NCBI RefSeq assembly: GCF_003350205.1
Contig: NZ_QLLC01000032.1
Coordinates: 1-32,247, forward strand
Reading direction: 5' to 3'
DNA from: Brevundimonas bullata
Lineage (GTDB): Bacteria; Pseudomonadota; Alphaproteobacteria; Caulobacterales; Caulobacteraceae
DNA: 32,247 bases
Shown in pieces: positions 14,680 through 22,327 of the stretch (its first letter is position 1; every line of letters starts with the position of its first letter). The translations under genes were made by a program, and so were the position numbers. Below the pieces are notes generated by a model, which saw only the letters and a program-made list of their open reading frames with translations, had not been told where the DNA came from and made no database searches.

Positions 14680-16701
14680 GTGATAGAGTTCCAGCCGCAG
14701 ACCACCTCTGTCGACGACGTCATCGTCACCGCCGCGCGCTTGCCGCCGGCGGCGGGAGAGGCGGCCTTCTCGGTGATCCGTTTGGGCGAGGAGACGCTGT
14801 CGACCTCCACGCGTCTGGACGAGGCTTTGGCGACGGTTCCGGCGGTGTCCCTGTTCCGGCGCACCTCCAGTCTGGCGGCCAACCCGACGACGCAGGGGAT
14901 ATCCTTGCGCGCCATCGCGCCATCGGGCGCCGGGCGGACGCTGGTGACGCTGGACGGCGTGCCGCTGAACGATCCCTTCGGCGGCTGGGTGATCTGGTCG
15001 CAACTGCCGACTGAAAGCATCGAGAGCCTGGACATCGTGCGCGGCGCCGGGGCCGGCCCTTACGGCGCGGGCGCCCTGACCGGGGTGATCCAAGTGAGAG
15101 AGCGCGAGCGCGGCGGGGTGCTGGACGCCTCCATCGCCGAGCGTGGCGGGGCGCGGCTGGCGGGGTCAGGCGGCGTCGACGCCGGGTCGGCGCGGCTGAC
15201 CGGGTCGGTCCTTTATGAAACCAGCGACGGCTATGTGCCTGTGCGCGGCGCGGCGGCGGGGGCCGCGGACACGCCGCTGGATCTGGAGGCGAAGAGCGCT
15301 TCCCTGCGCGCGGATCTGCCCTTGGGCGAGGCCGCCCTGTCGCTGCGCGCGGGCGCCTATGAAGAGGATCGCGGCTCCGGTCTGGCCGGCGCCCGCTCGA
15401 CCGCCAGCGGCCATGTGCTGTCTGCCGCCGTCGCGCGGCAGGCGACGACCGAACAGGCGGGCTGGCGTTTGCAGGCCTGGCGGCGAGAGAGCGATTTCGC
15501 CAACACCTCGGTCGCCGTGGCGGCGGATCGGGTGACGACGACGCCCGCCAATGATCAATACGAGACGCCAGCCACGGGCTGGGGCGTGAACGCCGCCCTG
15601 CGCGGCCGCCGTGAGGGTCTGCTGGGCGGACGCGCGGAATGGGAGATCGGCGCCGACGCCCGCTTCAGCGAGGGCGAGACGCACGAACGGTTCCGCTACA
15701 TGGTCGGAGACTACACGCGAGACCGCATCGCCGGGGGCGAGACCTCGGTGGCGGGCGTCTACGGCGAGGGCTCGCTGGAGAACGGGCCGTGGCTGGTTGC
15801 CGGGGGCTTGCGTCTGGACGGCTGGAAGAACGAGAACGGGCGTCGGCTGGAGCGTGATCGGGCCACCGGCGCGCCGACGCTGGACGAGGCCGATCCCGAA
15901 CGCTCGGGCGAGGTGGTCAGCGCCCGTCTGGCGGCGCGGCGGATGATCGGCGGCGGCTTGGCGGCGCGCGCTGCGGCCTATTCCGGCTTCCGCCCTGCCA
16001 CCCTGAACGAACTGCATAGGCCTTTTCGCGTCGGCAACGATCTGACCGAGGCCAATGCCGGTCTCGTCCCTGAAACCCTGCAAGGCGTCGAGGCCGGCCT
16101 GGCGTTCGAGGGGCCCATTTCGGCGCTGACGGCGACCCTGTTCTGGAACCGGATCGAGGACGCCATCGTCAACGTCACCATAGGCGAGGGGCCGGGAACC
16201 TTCCCCCGCGCGGGCTTCGTGCCCGCCGGCGGCGTGCTGCGCCAGCGCCAGAACGCCGGGACCATTGAAGCGACGGGCGTCGAGATCAGCGCGCGCCAGA
16301 CCCTGCGCGGGGGGCTGGACCTGATCGGCGCCGTGTCGATCACCGACGCCCGTGTGGACGGCGGATCGGTCGCTCCGCAACTGACCGGCCTGCGCCCGGC
16401 CCAGGCGCCGATCTGGAGCGCCTCGGCCGGTATCGACTGGCGCGCCAGCGACCGCCTGAGCCTGGCGGCCCGCGCGCGCTACGAGAGCAAGCGGTTCGAT
16501 GACGACCTGAACAGCCGCGTCCTCGGGGCGGTCGTGACGGCGGATGTCCGCGCCGACTGGAGGGTCAATGACACGTCGTCGCTGTGGCTCGTCGCCGACG
16601 ACCTGTTCGACGTCGAGGTCGAGGTGTCGGAGACCGGGACAGGCGTTGAGGGCCTCGGCCCCCCGCGCATCCTCAGCGCCGGCGTAAGGCTGATTTACTG
16701 A
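14680..16701 (+). CDS. TonB-dependent receptor lacking a signal peptide
   Basis: About 673 residues with a plug domain (the TonB-box-like DDVIVTAA at residues 12-19, LVTLDGVPLNDP, and the GAGPYGAGALTGVIQV segment) and a beta-barrel ending in Tyr. The odd point is the N-terminus. The GTG start at 14680 (after AGGGAA) leaves only about 11 residues before the TonB box and no hydrophobic signal sequence. The only in-frame sequence upstream is the TAG stop of the cytochrome gene, so no longer start is possible. Nor did I see a signal peptide in the other frames. Either the export signal was lost by a deletion or mutation, making the gene non-functional, or the sequence has an error. Codon use resembles its neighbours. 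Confidence 0.85.
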   Translation: MIEFQPQTTSVDDVIVTAARLPPAAGEAAFSVIRLGEETLSTSTRLDEALATVPAVSLFRRTSSLAANPTTQGISLRAIAPSGAGRTLVTLDGVPLNDPFGGWVIWSQLPTESIESLDIVRGAGAGPYGAGALTGVIQVRERERGGVLDASIAERGGARLAGSGGVDAGSARLTGSVLYETSDGYVPVRGAAAGAADTPLDLEAKSASLRADLPLGEAALSLRAGAYEEDRGSGLAGARSTASGHVLSAAVARQATTEQAGWRLQAWRRESDFANTSVAVAADRVTTTPANDQYETPATGWGVNAALRGRREGLLGGRAEWEIGADARFSEGETHERFRYMVGDYTRDRIAGGETSVAGVYGEGSLENGPWLVAGGLRLDGWKNENGRRLERDRATGAPTLDEADPERSGEVVSARLAARRMIGGGLAARAAAYSGFRPATLNELHRPFRVGNDLTEANAGLVPETLQGVEAGLAFEGPISALTATLFWNRIEDAIVNVTIGEGPGTFPRAGFVPAGGVLRQRQNAGTIEATGVEISARQTLRGGLDLIGAVSITDARVDGGSVAPQLTGLRPAQAPIWSASAGIDWRASDRLSLAARARYESKRFDDDLNSRVLGAVVTADVRADWRVNDTSSLWLVADDLFDVEVEVSETGTGVEGLGPPRILSAGVRLIY

Positions 16702-16912
16702 AGCTGAAGGTCCGAGTTCCGACTGTGTTTCAACGTCCGTTGCGGAAACCTATGAGTTATGCAGCACGTCGTTGGGGAATCCCTAGATGTCGATGGGACC
16801 TAGGCGAGTCAGGCGGGATTTCATTGCCGTAGACCGCAGGTGGAAAACCCGCGACTTCAGCCGCGCAACCTTCTTTGGAGATCGCCGTTCTCCGCATCGG
16901 AGGGCTTTGTTC

Positions 16913-17701
16913 ATGCGACAGGTTTGTGGGTGGACATCACTAGCCGCTGCCTTGGCGGTCGCCGGCGTCGCTGTGGGGCAAGAGCATCCTGATCCCCGAT
17001 GGCGGGTGAACATCAGCCCATATGTCTGGGCTAAGTCCACGGAAGGCAAGTTGCAGGGGGCGGGTCTATCCTCTCCCATCCATGTGCCCTTCTCGGAAGC
17101 CTTCGAAAAGGTGGAGGGCGTCTTCATGGGCGAAGTCTCCGTCGAAGGCGCGCGCTGGGGCGGCTATGTCGACTATCAGGGCACGGACAGTCGGGATGAG
17201 CGACGCGTCATGGGTTTGCCGCTTGAGGCCGACATTCGACTACGAAGCCTGACTGGAGCCGTCTACTATGTCGCGCACGAGGAAGAACTGGGCGGCCGCA
17301 CGGTGCATGGCGCGCCGCGTCTGTTTCGCATTCGCCCCCTTGCCGGCGCCAGATGGTCGAGAGCGCGAGCCGACCTCGCCGTGCCCGGACTGATCGAGGT
17401 CGGTAAACAGGCCGAGTGGACTGATATCATCGTGGGCGTCCGCACGGACGCCGACCTCAATGCGCGCTGGAAGCTCACGGGCCACCTGGATGTCGGCGGC
17501 TTTGATCCAGGTGATCGGTTCAGCCTGAACGCGCACGCCTCGCTCGGCTATCGTACGGTCGTGCTGACACGACCGGCGCTGCTGCGCGTGGGCTATGCAG
17601 TGCTCTTTCAGGAGTACGAGCAGAGCGATTTCACCGGCGACCGCTTCGTCTGGAACATGACGGGGCACGGGCCGACGGCAGGGGTTTCGATCACGTTCTG
17701 A
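16913..17701 (+). CDS. Putative outer-membrane beta-barrel protein
   Basis: About 262 residues with a clear signal peptide (hydrophobic core AAALAVAGVAVG, cleavage before EHPD). The mature chain has alternating hydrophobic/polar strands, an N-terminal WRVNISPYVWA strand and a C-terminal Phe, as expected for a small outer-membrane barrel. I do not recognise a named family with certainty. ATG 16913 is chosen because it follows GGAGG by nine bases and starts a signal peptide; the frame opens earlier at 16787 but that part is Arg-rich and unlike coding sequence. The 211 bp in front (16702-16912) hold no other gene that I can see. Immediately downstream is the severed start of a further gene, so the original operon was longer. 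Confidence 0.65.
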   Translation: MRQVCGWTSLAAALAVAGVAVGQEHPDPRWRVNISPYVWAKSTEGKLQGAGLSSPIHVPFSEAFEKVEGVFMGEVSVEGARWGGYVDYQGTDSRDERRVMGLPLEADIRLRSLTGAVYYVAHEEELGGRTVHGAPRLFRIRPLAGARWSRARADLAVPGLIEVGKQAEWTDIIVGVRTDADLNARWKLTGHLDVGGFDPGDRFSLNAHASLGYRTVVLTRPALLRVGYAVLFQEYEQSDFTGDRFVWNMTGHGPTAGVSITF

Positions 17702-17721
17702 ACAGCGAAGGACAGATCAAG

Positions 17722-17778
17722 ATGAAGGCGCGTGGCGTAAAGGCAATAGTCGGGATTGCGGCGGCAGGGACGACCTAA
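17722..17778 (+). pseudogene. Severed N-terminus of a lost exported protein
   Basis: An 18-codon frame starts with ATG after AAGGA and encodes a short, basic then hydrophobic peptide (MKARGVKAIVGIAAAGTT) that looks like the beginning of a signal peptide, then hits TAA. The insertion-sequence remnant begins about 20 bp later. The simplest reading is that a gene following the barrel protein was cut by the insertion and later deletion. A short leader peptide cannot be excluded. Confidence 0.4.
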
Positions 17779-17795
17779 CGGAAGCCTGCACCCGA

Positions 17796-18057
17796 CTAGG
17801 GCCAAGACTCATAACCACCATGAGGCGATAGCGGTCAAAGCCACGGCAGCGGCATAGGTGCAGGCGAGTTTGTCGTATCGGGTCGCCACGCGGCGGATAC
17901 CGGGACGGCCTGTATCAGGTCGGCGGCGAAGGGAGCGTGGCCGCGCTGGCCTGGCGTGACGAGGAAGGCGACCAGGCGCCCCAGCCCGTCGATCAGAGCG
18001 TGCTTTGGGACCGGCCGCGCTGCGCAGAAACTCTGCCCGTAAATCAGCATCACCTAG
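17796..18057 (-). mobile_element. IS5-family transposase remnant, deleted and frameshifted
   Basis: On the minus strand two pieces of an IS5-type DDE transposase are visible in different frames. One reads KHALIDGLGR-LVAFLVTPGQRG-HAPFAADLIQAVP (about 18006-17903), which is the strand region after the first catalytic Asp. The other reads RRVATRYDKLACTYAAAVAL and ends SWWL-stop (about 17887-17809), the usual C-terminus. The segment that should hold the remaining catalytic residues is missing between them, and so is the N-terminal half, so the element is dead. The tetranucleotide CTAG occurs at both limits (17796-17799 and 18054-18057), possibly a target duplication, but only a 4-mer. The rest of the 406-bp gap up to the IclR gene has no gene that I can support. 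Confidence 0.7.
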
Positions 18058-18070
18058 CCGCAGTCTCCAG

Positions 18071-18089
18071 TCAAACTCGGTGAGTTTGA
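18071..18089. promoter_or_regulatory. Palindrome upstream of the IclR-family gene
   Basis: TCAAACTC-GGT-GAGTTTGA is a perfect 8-bp inverted repeat with a 3-bp spacer, about 95 bp before the regulator start and just outside the IS remnant. Position suggests an autoregulatory operator. Its sequence differs from the palindrome before the oxygenase genes, so it may serve another protein. Confidence 0.4.
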
Positions 18090-18184
18090 GGCTTGCCAGT
18101 AAGGTGATGGCGCGGATCAATGCGGGTGCGCGGGAACAAAAGACTGTAGGTTGGCGCCGACAAACGCGGCGGTGGGCAAGACGG

Positions 18185-18952
18185 ATGAGCGAAGCAGGTG
18201 AGCGGCGGCAGGGGATTCAGTCCGTGGGCATCGGCCTGCGCGTGCTGGAGGTTTTGGCGTCGCAGAACGGGGCGGCGGCGCTGGGGGCCATAGCCCAGGC
18301 GTCGGACCTGTCGGCGTCGCAGGCGCATCGCTATCTGGCCAGTCTGATCGCGGCGGGCATGGCGCGCCAGGATGCGGCGACGGGGCGCTATGAGCTGGGT
18401 TCGGGGGCGCTGCGTCTGGGGTTGGCGGCCTTGTCGCGGATGGACAGTTTCCGCGAGGCGGCGATCGCATTGACCGACTATGTCGTCGAGACGGGGCGGA
18501 CGGTGCAGATGGGCGCCCTGGGCCCGACCGGACCGATCGTGGTGCGCTGGATCATGGGCACGCCCGCCATCTCGACCTCGCTGATGGTGGGCTCGCCCCT
18601 GCCGCTGCTCAGCTCGGCGACGGGGCATGTGTTTCTGGCCTTCCGGCCCGAGGCGGCGACGCGGCAGATGGTCGAGCGCGAGACACAGCCTCAGTTCCAG
18701 CCGGTCGATGTCCAAGGCCTGCGCGAGCGGGTTCGGCGCGAGGGCTATTCCGCCATGCGCGGGGATCTGATCCCCGGCCTGCGGGCCACCGCCGTGCCGA
18801 TCTTCGACCTGCAGGGCGAGGCGATTTTCACCGCCACGGTGCTGGCCACCGACGTGTTCAAGCCGGAATACGACGATCAGGCGCGCGAACGCCTGATCGA
18901 GGTCTGCGACGAGATCACCCGGGCGACGGGCGGGGTGCGTCCGTCGATCTGA
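18185..18952 (+). CDS. IclR-family transcriptional regulator
   Basis: About 255 residues with an N-terminal winged helix-turn-helix (GIQSVGIGLRVLEVLA, then SASQAHRYLASLIAAG) and a C-terminal IclR effector domain (GYSAMRGDLIPGLRATAVPIFD). IclR proteins commonly control aromatic catabolic genes such as pca, pob and gentisate clusters, often as activators. The start is ATG 18185. The frame runs on upstream to 18005, but that stretch crosses the IS remnant and is Arg/Ser-rich, so it is rejected. The ribosome binding site is weak. It converges on the ferredoxin reductase gene with only 4 bp between stops. It is the likely regulator of the divergent reductase/oxygenase promoters, inferred from position. 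Confidence 0.9.
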   Translation: MSEAGERRQGIQSVGIGLRVLEVLASQNGAAALGAIAQASDLSASQAHRYLASLIAAGMARQDAATGRYELGSGALRLGLAALSRMDSFREAAIALTDYVVETGRTVQMGALGPTGPIVVRWIMGTPAISTSLMVGSPLPLLSSATGHVFLAFRPEAATRQMVERETQPQFQPVDVQGLRERVRREGYSAMRGDLIPGLRATAVPIFDLQGEAIFTATVLATDVFKPEYDDQARERLIEVCDEITRATGGVRPSI

Positions 18953-18956
18953 CGGC

Positions 18957-20147
18957 TCAGGTGGCGACCGCCTTGCGGAGGTCGGTCGTCGGATCGCTGG
19001 CCGTTTCCGCGATCAGGATCTTGCCCATCAGGCGACGGGCCGCGGCGAAGTCGCGCGGTTGGTCCAGGCAGACGGCGCCGACCAGAGCGCCGTCGCGCAG
19101 GTAGAGGCGCACCGTTTCGCCGCGTGACACGACCGCGTCGCCCGCCGCCGGATCGCCGAGGATCTGCAGGTTGTGCCCGCACTGGGCGGTCCAGAACCAG
19201 GGTGTCGGTTCGATCTCGGCGGGCTGGCCCATGATGGCGAGGGCGGCACCGCGGGCCGAGGTCTGGGCGTGGGCCCAGGTTTCCATGCGGGCGGCAGCGC
19301 CATCCCGCTTCCGGGCGGTCAGGTCGCCGACGACGAAGATGCGGTCGTCGGCGGGCGAGCGGTAATCCTCGCCGACCAGAACCCCGCCCGCGACCGGCAG
19401 GCCCGCCGCCTCGGCCATTTCGGTCGAGGGAATGATGCCGATGCCGACAACGATCAGGTCGGCCTCAATGGTCGAGCCGTCGTCCAGCCGCGCCAGAACG
19501 GAATCGTCGGCGGAGTCTTCCAGCGCTTGCAGCGACCGTCCCAGCTTCACATCGACGCCGATGCGCGCGTGGGCGGCGGCCAGCCACTCGGCGGCCTCGG
19601 CGGGGACGTTGCGGCCCAGCAGCCGCTCGCTCGCCTCGATCACCGTGACGGTCAGGCCCAGACCGCGCAGGGTCGAGGCGGCCTCCAGCCCGATCACGCC
19701 GCCGCCGATCACCAGGGCGCGGGCGCCGGGCGTCGCCGCCGCTGCAATGGCGCGGGCGTCGTCGGCGGTGCGCAGATAGCGGATGGCGGGATGAGCGGGC
19801 AGGGGCAGGCGACGCACGCGGCCCCCCATGGCCAGGACCAGCTTGTCGAAGGGCTCGACCGAGCCGTCGGCCAGCCGAATCTCGCTCCTGTCGCGGTCGA
19901 TGGCGACGGCCTCGACGCCCAGTTTCAGGGTCACGTCCAACTCGGCCCAGCGTTCCGCAGGAGCCAGCCAGACCGGATCGGCCTCTTCGCCGGACAGGTA
20001 TTCCTTGGACAGGCTTGGACGTTCGTAGGGGGGGTGGGCCTCGTCGCCGATGACGAAGATTGATCCCGAAAAACCGAGCTCTCGCAAGGCGATAGCGGTC
20101 GCGCCGCCAGCGTGTCCGGCCCCCAGGATGACGATGCGTTCAGCCAT
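18957..20147 (-). CDS. nagAa: FAD-dependent ferredoxin reductase of the Rieske oxygenase
   Basis: About 396 residues of the rhodocoxin/putidaredoxin reductase type. It has an FAD-binding GAGHAGG motif at the N-terminus, the PYERPSLSKEYL segment, an NAD-binding GGGVIGLEAAS motif in the middle, and the FVVGD motif for FAD late in the chain. It passes electrons from NADH to the Rieske ferredoxin at 21995-22324. ATG 20147 follows GGAG by seven bases. It is transcribed away from the oxygenase genes and shares their 124-bp control region. The gene symbol is by analogy of role with naphthalene/salicylate (nag) systems, whose reductase is of a different (plant-type ferredoxin-fused) build. Confidence 0.88.
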   Translation of the reverse strand: MAERIVILGAGHAGGATAIALRELGFSGSIFVIGDEAHPPYERPSLSKEYLSGEEADPVWLAPAERWAELDVTLKLGVEAVAIDRDRSEIRLADGSVEPFDKLVLAMGGRVRRLPLPAHPAIRYLRTADDARAIAAAATPGARALVIGGGVIGLEAASTLRGLGLTVTVIEASERLLGRNVPAEAAEWLAAAHARIGVDVKLGRSLQALEDSADDSVLARLDDGSTIEADLIVVGIGIIPSTEMAEAAGLPVAGGVLVGEDYRSPADDRIFVVGDLTARKRDGAAARMETWAHAQTSARGAALAIMGQPAEIEPTPWFWTAQCGHNLQILGDPAAGDAVVSRGETVRLYLRDGALVGAVCLDQPRDFAAARRLMGKILIAETASDPTTDLRKAVAT

Positions 20148-20164
20148 TTGTGATCTCCATCGGA

Positions 20165-20192
20165 CGTTGCACTAGATGCAACGCATTTGACA
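20165..20192 (+). promoter_or_regulatory. Candidate IclR operator adjoining a -35 box
   Basis: CGTTGCA (20165-20171) and TGCAACG (20177-20183) form a perfect 7-bp-arm palindrome around a 5-bp spacer. Four bases later comes TTGACA (20187-20192), a perfect -35 hexamer facing the oxygenase operon. No clear -10 hexamer lies at the normal distance. An operator just upstream of -35 is typical for IclR-type activators. The same palindrome is 18 bp from the reductase start and could control both directions. Confidence 0.55.
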
Positions 20193-20271
20193 TAGATCAA
20201 AAACCACGACACCAATGCGGTCAACGGCGACATGAGATCGCTGCTTCGAATTCTTCTCCGGGAGCTTTTCA

Positions 20272-21522
20272 GTGAACATCCCCGTACGCCCGCCGGAGGG
20301 CGAGAACCGCCGCGCATGGCCGGCCGACGTCGACGCCGCCGTGCCCTACTGGGTCTATACGGACCCCGCGATCTACGCCGAGGAACTGCAGAAGATCTGG
20401 TACGCGCCGCACTGGCTCTATGTCGGTCTGGAGTGCGAACTGGCCGAGGTCGGCGACTGGAAGACGACGACCCTGGGCGAGAAGCCCTGCGTCATGGTCC
20501 GTTCGGGCGAGGACGAGATCTCGGTCGTCGAGAACCGTTGCGCCCACAAGGGCGTCAAGTTCTGCCAGACCCGCACCGGCCATTCCAAGGAGCTGATCTG
20601 CCCCTATCACCAGTGGTCATATGCGCTGAACGGCGACCTGCAGGGGGTGCCCTTCCGTCGCGGCGTCAAGCGCCAGGGCGGCATGCCGTCGGACTTCGAT
20701 CCCAAGGACCACAGCCTGAACAAGCTGCGTGTCGAGGTCGTCAACGGCGTGGTCTGGGCCACCTTCTCGGACGAGACGCCGCCCTTCCGCGAATATCTCG
20801 GCGAGAAGTTCTGGAAGCACTATACCCGCGTCTATGACGGTCGGAAACTGGAGGTGCTGGGCTACAACCGTCAGCACATCCCGGCCAACTGGAAGCAGAT
20901 GCAGGAGAACATCAAGGACCCCTATCACGCGGGTCTGCTGCATGTGTTCTTCGCCACCTTCGGCCTGTTCCGCGCCGACCAGAAGTCGGCCGTCGATATC
21001 GATGACGAGGGCCGTCACGGCATCCTGATCTCGCGCAAGGGCGAGCAGGAAAAGACCGAGGCCATGGCCGACATCCGCAACTTCCAGGGCGATCTGGTGC
21101 TGGAAGACCCCCGCGTCATGGACGTGGTGCAGGAGTTTCCCGGCGAGGAAACCGTCGGCATGATCACCATCTTCCCCAGCGTGATCCTGCAACAGCAGGT
21201 CAATTCGCTGACGACCCGTCAGATCGTCCCCAAGGGGCCGGGCGGCTTCGATTTCCACTGGACCCACTGGTGCTACGCCGACGACACGCCGGAGATGCGC
21301 CTGCGCCGCACGCGCCAGGCCAATCTGTTCGGTCCGGCGGGCTTCGTCTCGGCCGACGACGGCGAGGTGCTGGAAATGACCCAGCAGGGCGCCGCCGGTT
21401 CGCCGGACGAGCACTTCATCCTGCAGATGGGCGGTCGCGAGATCGCGCCGACGGATCATCAGGTCACGGAGACCGCCGTGCGCGGCATGTACCGCTACTG
21501 GCGCAAGGTGATGGGCCTGTGA
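20272..21522 (+). CDS. nagG: Rieske oxygenase alpha subunit, probably salicylate 5-hydroxylase
   Basis: About 416 residues. The Rieske [2Fe-2S] ligands are C90, H92, C110 and H113 (CAHKG, then CPYHQW). The catalytic mononuclear iron site is in the NIKDPYHAGLLH segment: bridging D216, ligands H219 and H224. Length and domain order match the large subunit of salicylate 5-hydroxylase (NagG) and of anthranilate-type oxygenases. The reaction is called from context: gentisate dioxygenase and the remaining gentisate enzymes follow directly, so the product should be gentisate and the substrate salicylate or a close analogue. The start is GTG 20272 after GGGAG. It overlaps the beta-subunit gene by GTGA. 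Confidence 0.85.
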   Translation: MNIPVRPPEGENRRAWPADVDAAVPYWVYTDPAIYAEELQKIWYAPHWLYVGLECELAEVGDWKTTTLGEKPCVMVRSGEDEISVVENRCAHKGVKFCQTRTGHSKELICPYHQWSYALNGDLQGVPFRRGVKRQGGMPSDFDPKDHSLNKLRVEVVNGVVWATFSDETPPFREYLGEKFWKHYTRVYDGRKLEVLGYNRQHIPANWKQMQENIKDPYHAGLLHVFFATFGLFRADQKSAVDIDDEGRHGILISRKGEQEKTEAMADIRNFQGDLVLEDPRVMDVVQEFPGEETVGMITIFPSVILQQQVNSLTTRQIVPKGPGGFDFHWTHWCYADDTPEMRLRRTRQANLFGPAGFVSADDGEVLEMTQQGAAGSPDEHFILQMGGREIAPTDHQVTETAVRGMYRYWRKVMGL

Positions 21523-21998
21523 GCGAGACCATGATCATCGCCCGCGACGAAATCCGCGACCTGTACGACGCCTATTACGGCGTGCTCGACGACGTCGATC
21601 TGCACGCCTGGCCAGATTTCTTCACCGAGGACTGCCTGTACCGGGTGATCCCGCGCGAGAACCATGAGGCCGGCTATACGCTGTGCACCATGCAGGCCGA
21701 GAGCCGCGGAATGCTGAAGGACCGGGTGACAGGCCTGACGCGGACCCAGATGTATGCGCCGCGCTACTATCGCCGCTTCCCCACCGCGCCGCGCGTGACG
21801 GCACAGGACGAGGCGAGCGTCAGCGTCCGCCACAACCTGCTGGTGGTGCAGACCCTGGTGGACAAGCAGTCGGACATCATCCTGTCCGCCGTCTGCCACG
21901 ACCGCATCGTCCGCGACGGCGACCGCCTGCGCTTTGTCGAGCGCGTCGTCGTCTTCGATTCCGAAATGATCCCCAACAGTCTGGTGTACCCCGCATGA
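21519..21998 (+). CDS. nagH: Rieske oxygenase beta subunit
   Basis: About 159 residues, the normal size for the small, structural subunit of ring-hydroxylating oxygenases. It has the typical DAYYGVLDD-DLHAWPDFFTEDCLYRVI start and the central EAS-VRHNLLVV and DRIVRDGDRLRFVERVVVFD strands of the NTF2-like fold. It has no catalytic residues and stabilises the alpha subunit. The start is GTG 21519 in a GTGA overlap with the alpha-subunit stop; ATG 21531 is the alternative. Its end overlaps the ferredoxin gene by ATGA. Confidence 0.87.
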   Translation: MSETMIIARDEIRDLYDAYYGVLDDVDLHAWPDFFTEDCLYRVIPRENHEAGYTLCTMQAESRGMLKDRVTGLTRTQMYAPRYYRRFPTAPRVTAQDEASVSVRHNLLVVQTLVDKQSDIILSAVCHDRIVRDGDRLRFVERVVVFDSEMIPNSLVYPA

Positions 21999-22324
21999 CC
22001 GAAGCCGCGACCCTGTCGTGGGTGGCGACCTTGCCGCCCTCGGCCCTCGAAGAGCACGGCGTGGCCAAGGCCAGCGCCAACGGCGTGAGCGTCGCCCTCT
22101 ATGTCGTCGATGGCGAGTATTTCGCGACTGCCGACCTGTGCACCCACGGCCAGGCCAGCCTGTCCGACGGCTTCCTCGACGGCGAGTTGATCGAATGCCC
22201 GCTGCATCAGGGCACCTTCAATGTGAAGACCGGCGCCCCCGTCGATGCGCCTTGTTCGGTCGCCGTGCGCAGCTTCCCGGTCAAGCTTCAGGACGGTCTG
22301 CTGCACGTCGGCATGGAGGGTTGA
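21995..22324 (+). CDS. nagAb: Rieske-type [2Fe-2S] ferredoxin
   Basis: A 109-residue ferredoxin with Rieske cluster ligands C49, H51, C68 and H71 (CTHG and CPLHQG). It has the usual layout of NdoA/NagAb-type ferredoxins, with an N-terminal strand, cluster loops and C-terminal strands. It carries electrons one at a time from the FAD reductase to the oxygenase. It starts in an ATGA overlap with the beta-subunit gene and is followed after 3 bp by the gentisate dioxygenase gene, so the whole set is translated from one mRNA. Confidence 0.92.
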   Translation: MTEAATLSWVATLPPSALEEHGVAKASANGVSVALYVVDGEYFATADLCTHGQASLSDGFLDGELIECPLHQGTFNVKTGAPVDAPCSVAVRSFPVKLQDGLLHVGMEG

Positions 22325-22327
22325 GGC

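Noticed and set aside
16787..16912. N-terminal extension of the barrel protein
   Set aside because: The extra 42 residues are Arg-rich with no motif and precede a proper signal peptide and ribosome site.
18005..18184. N-terminal extension of the IclR-family regulator
   Set aside because: It overlaps the IS remnant and the palindrome and would displace the helix-turn-helix far from the N-terminus.
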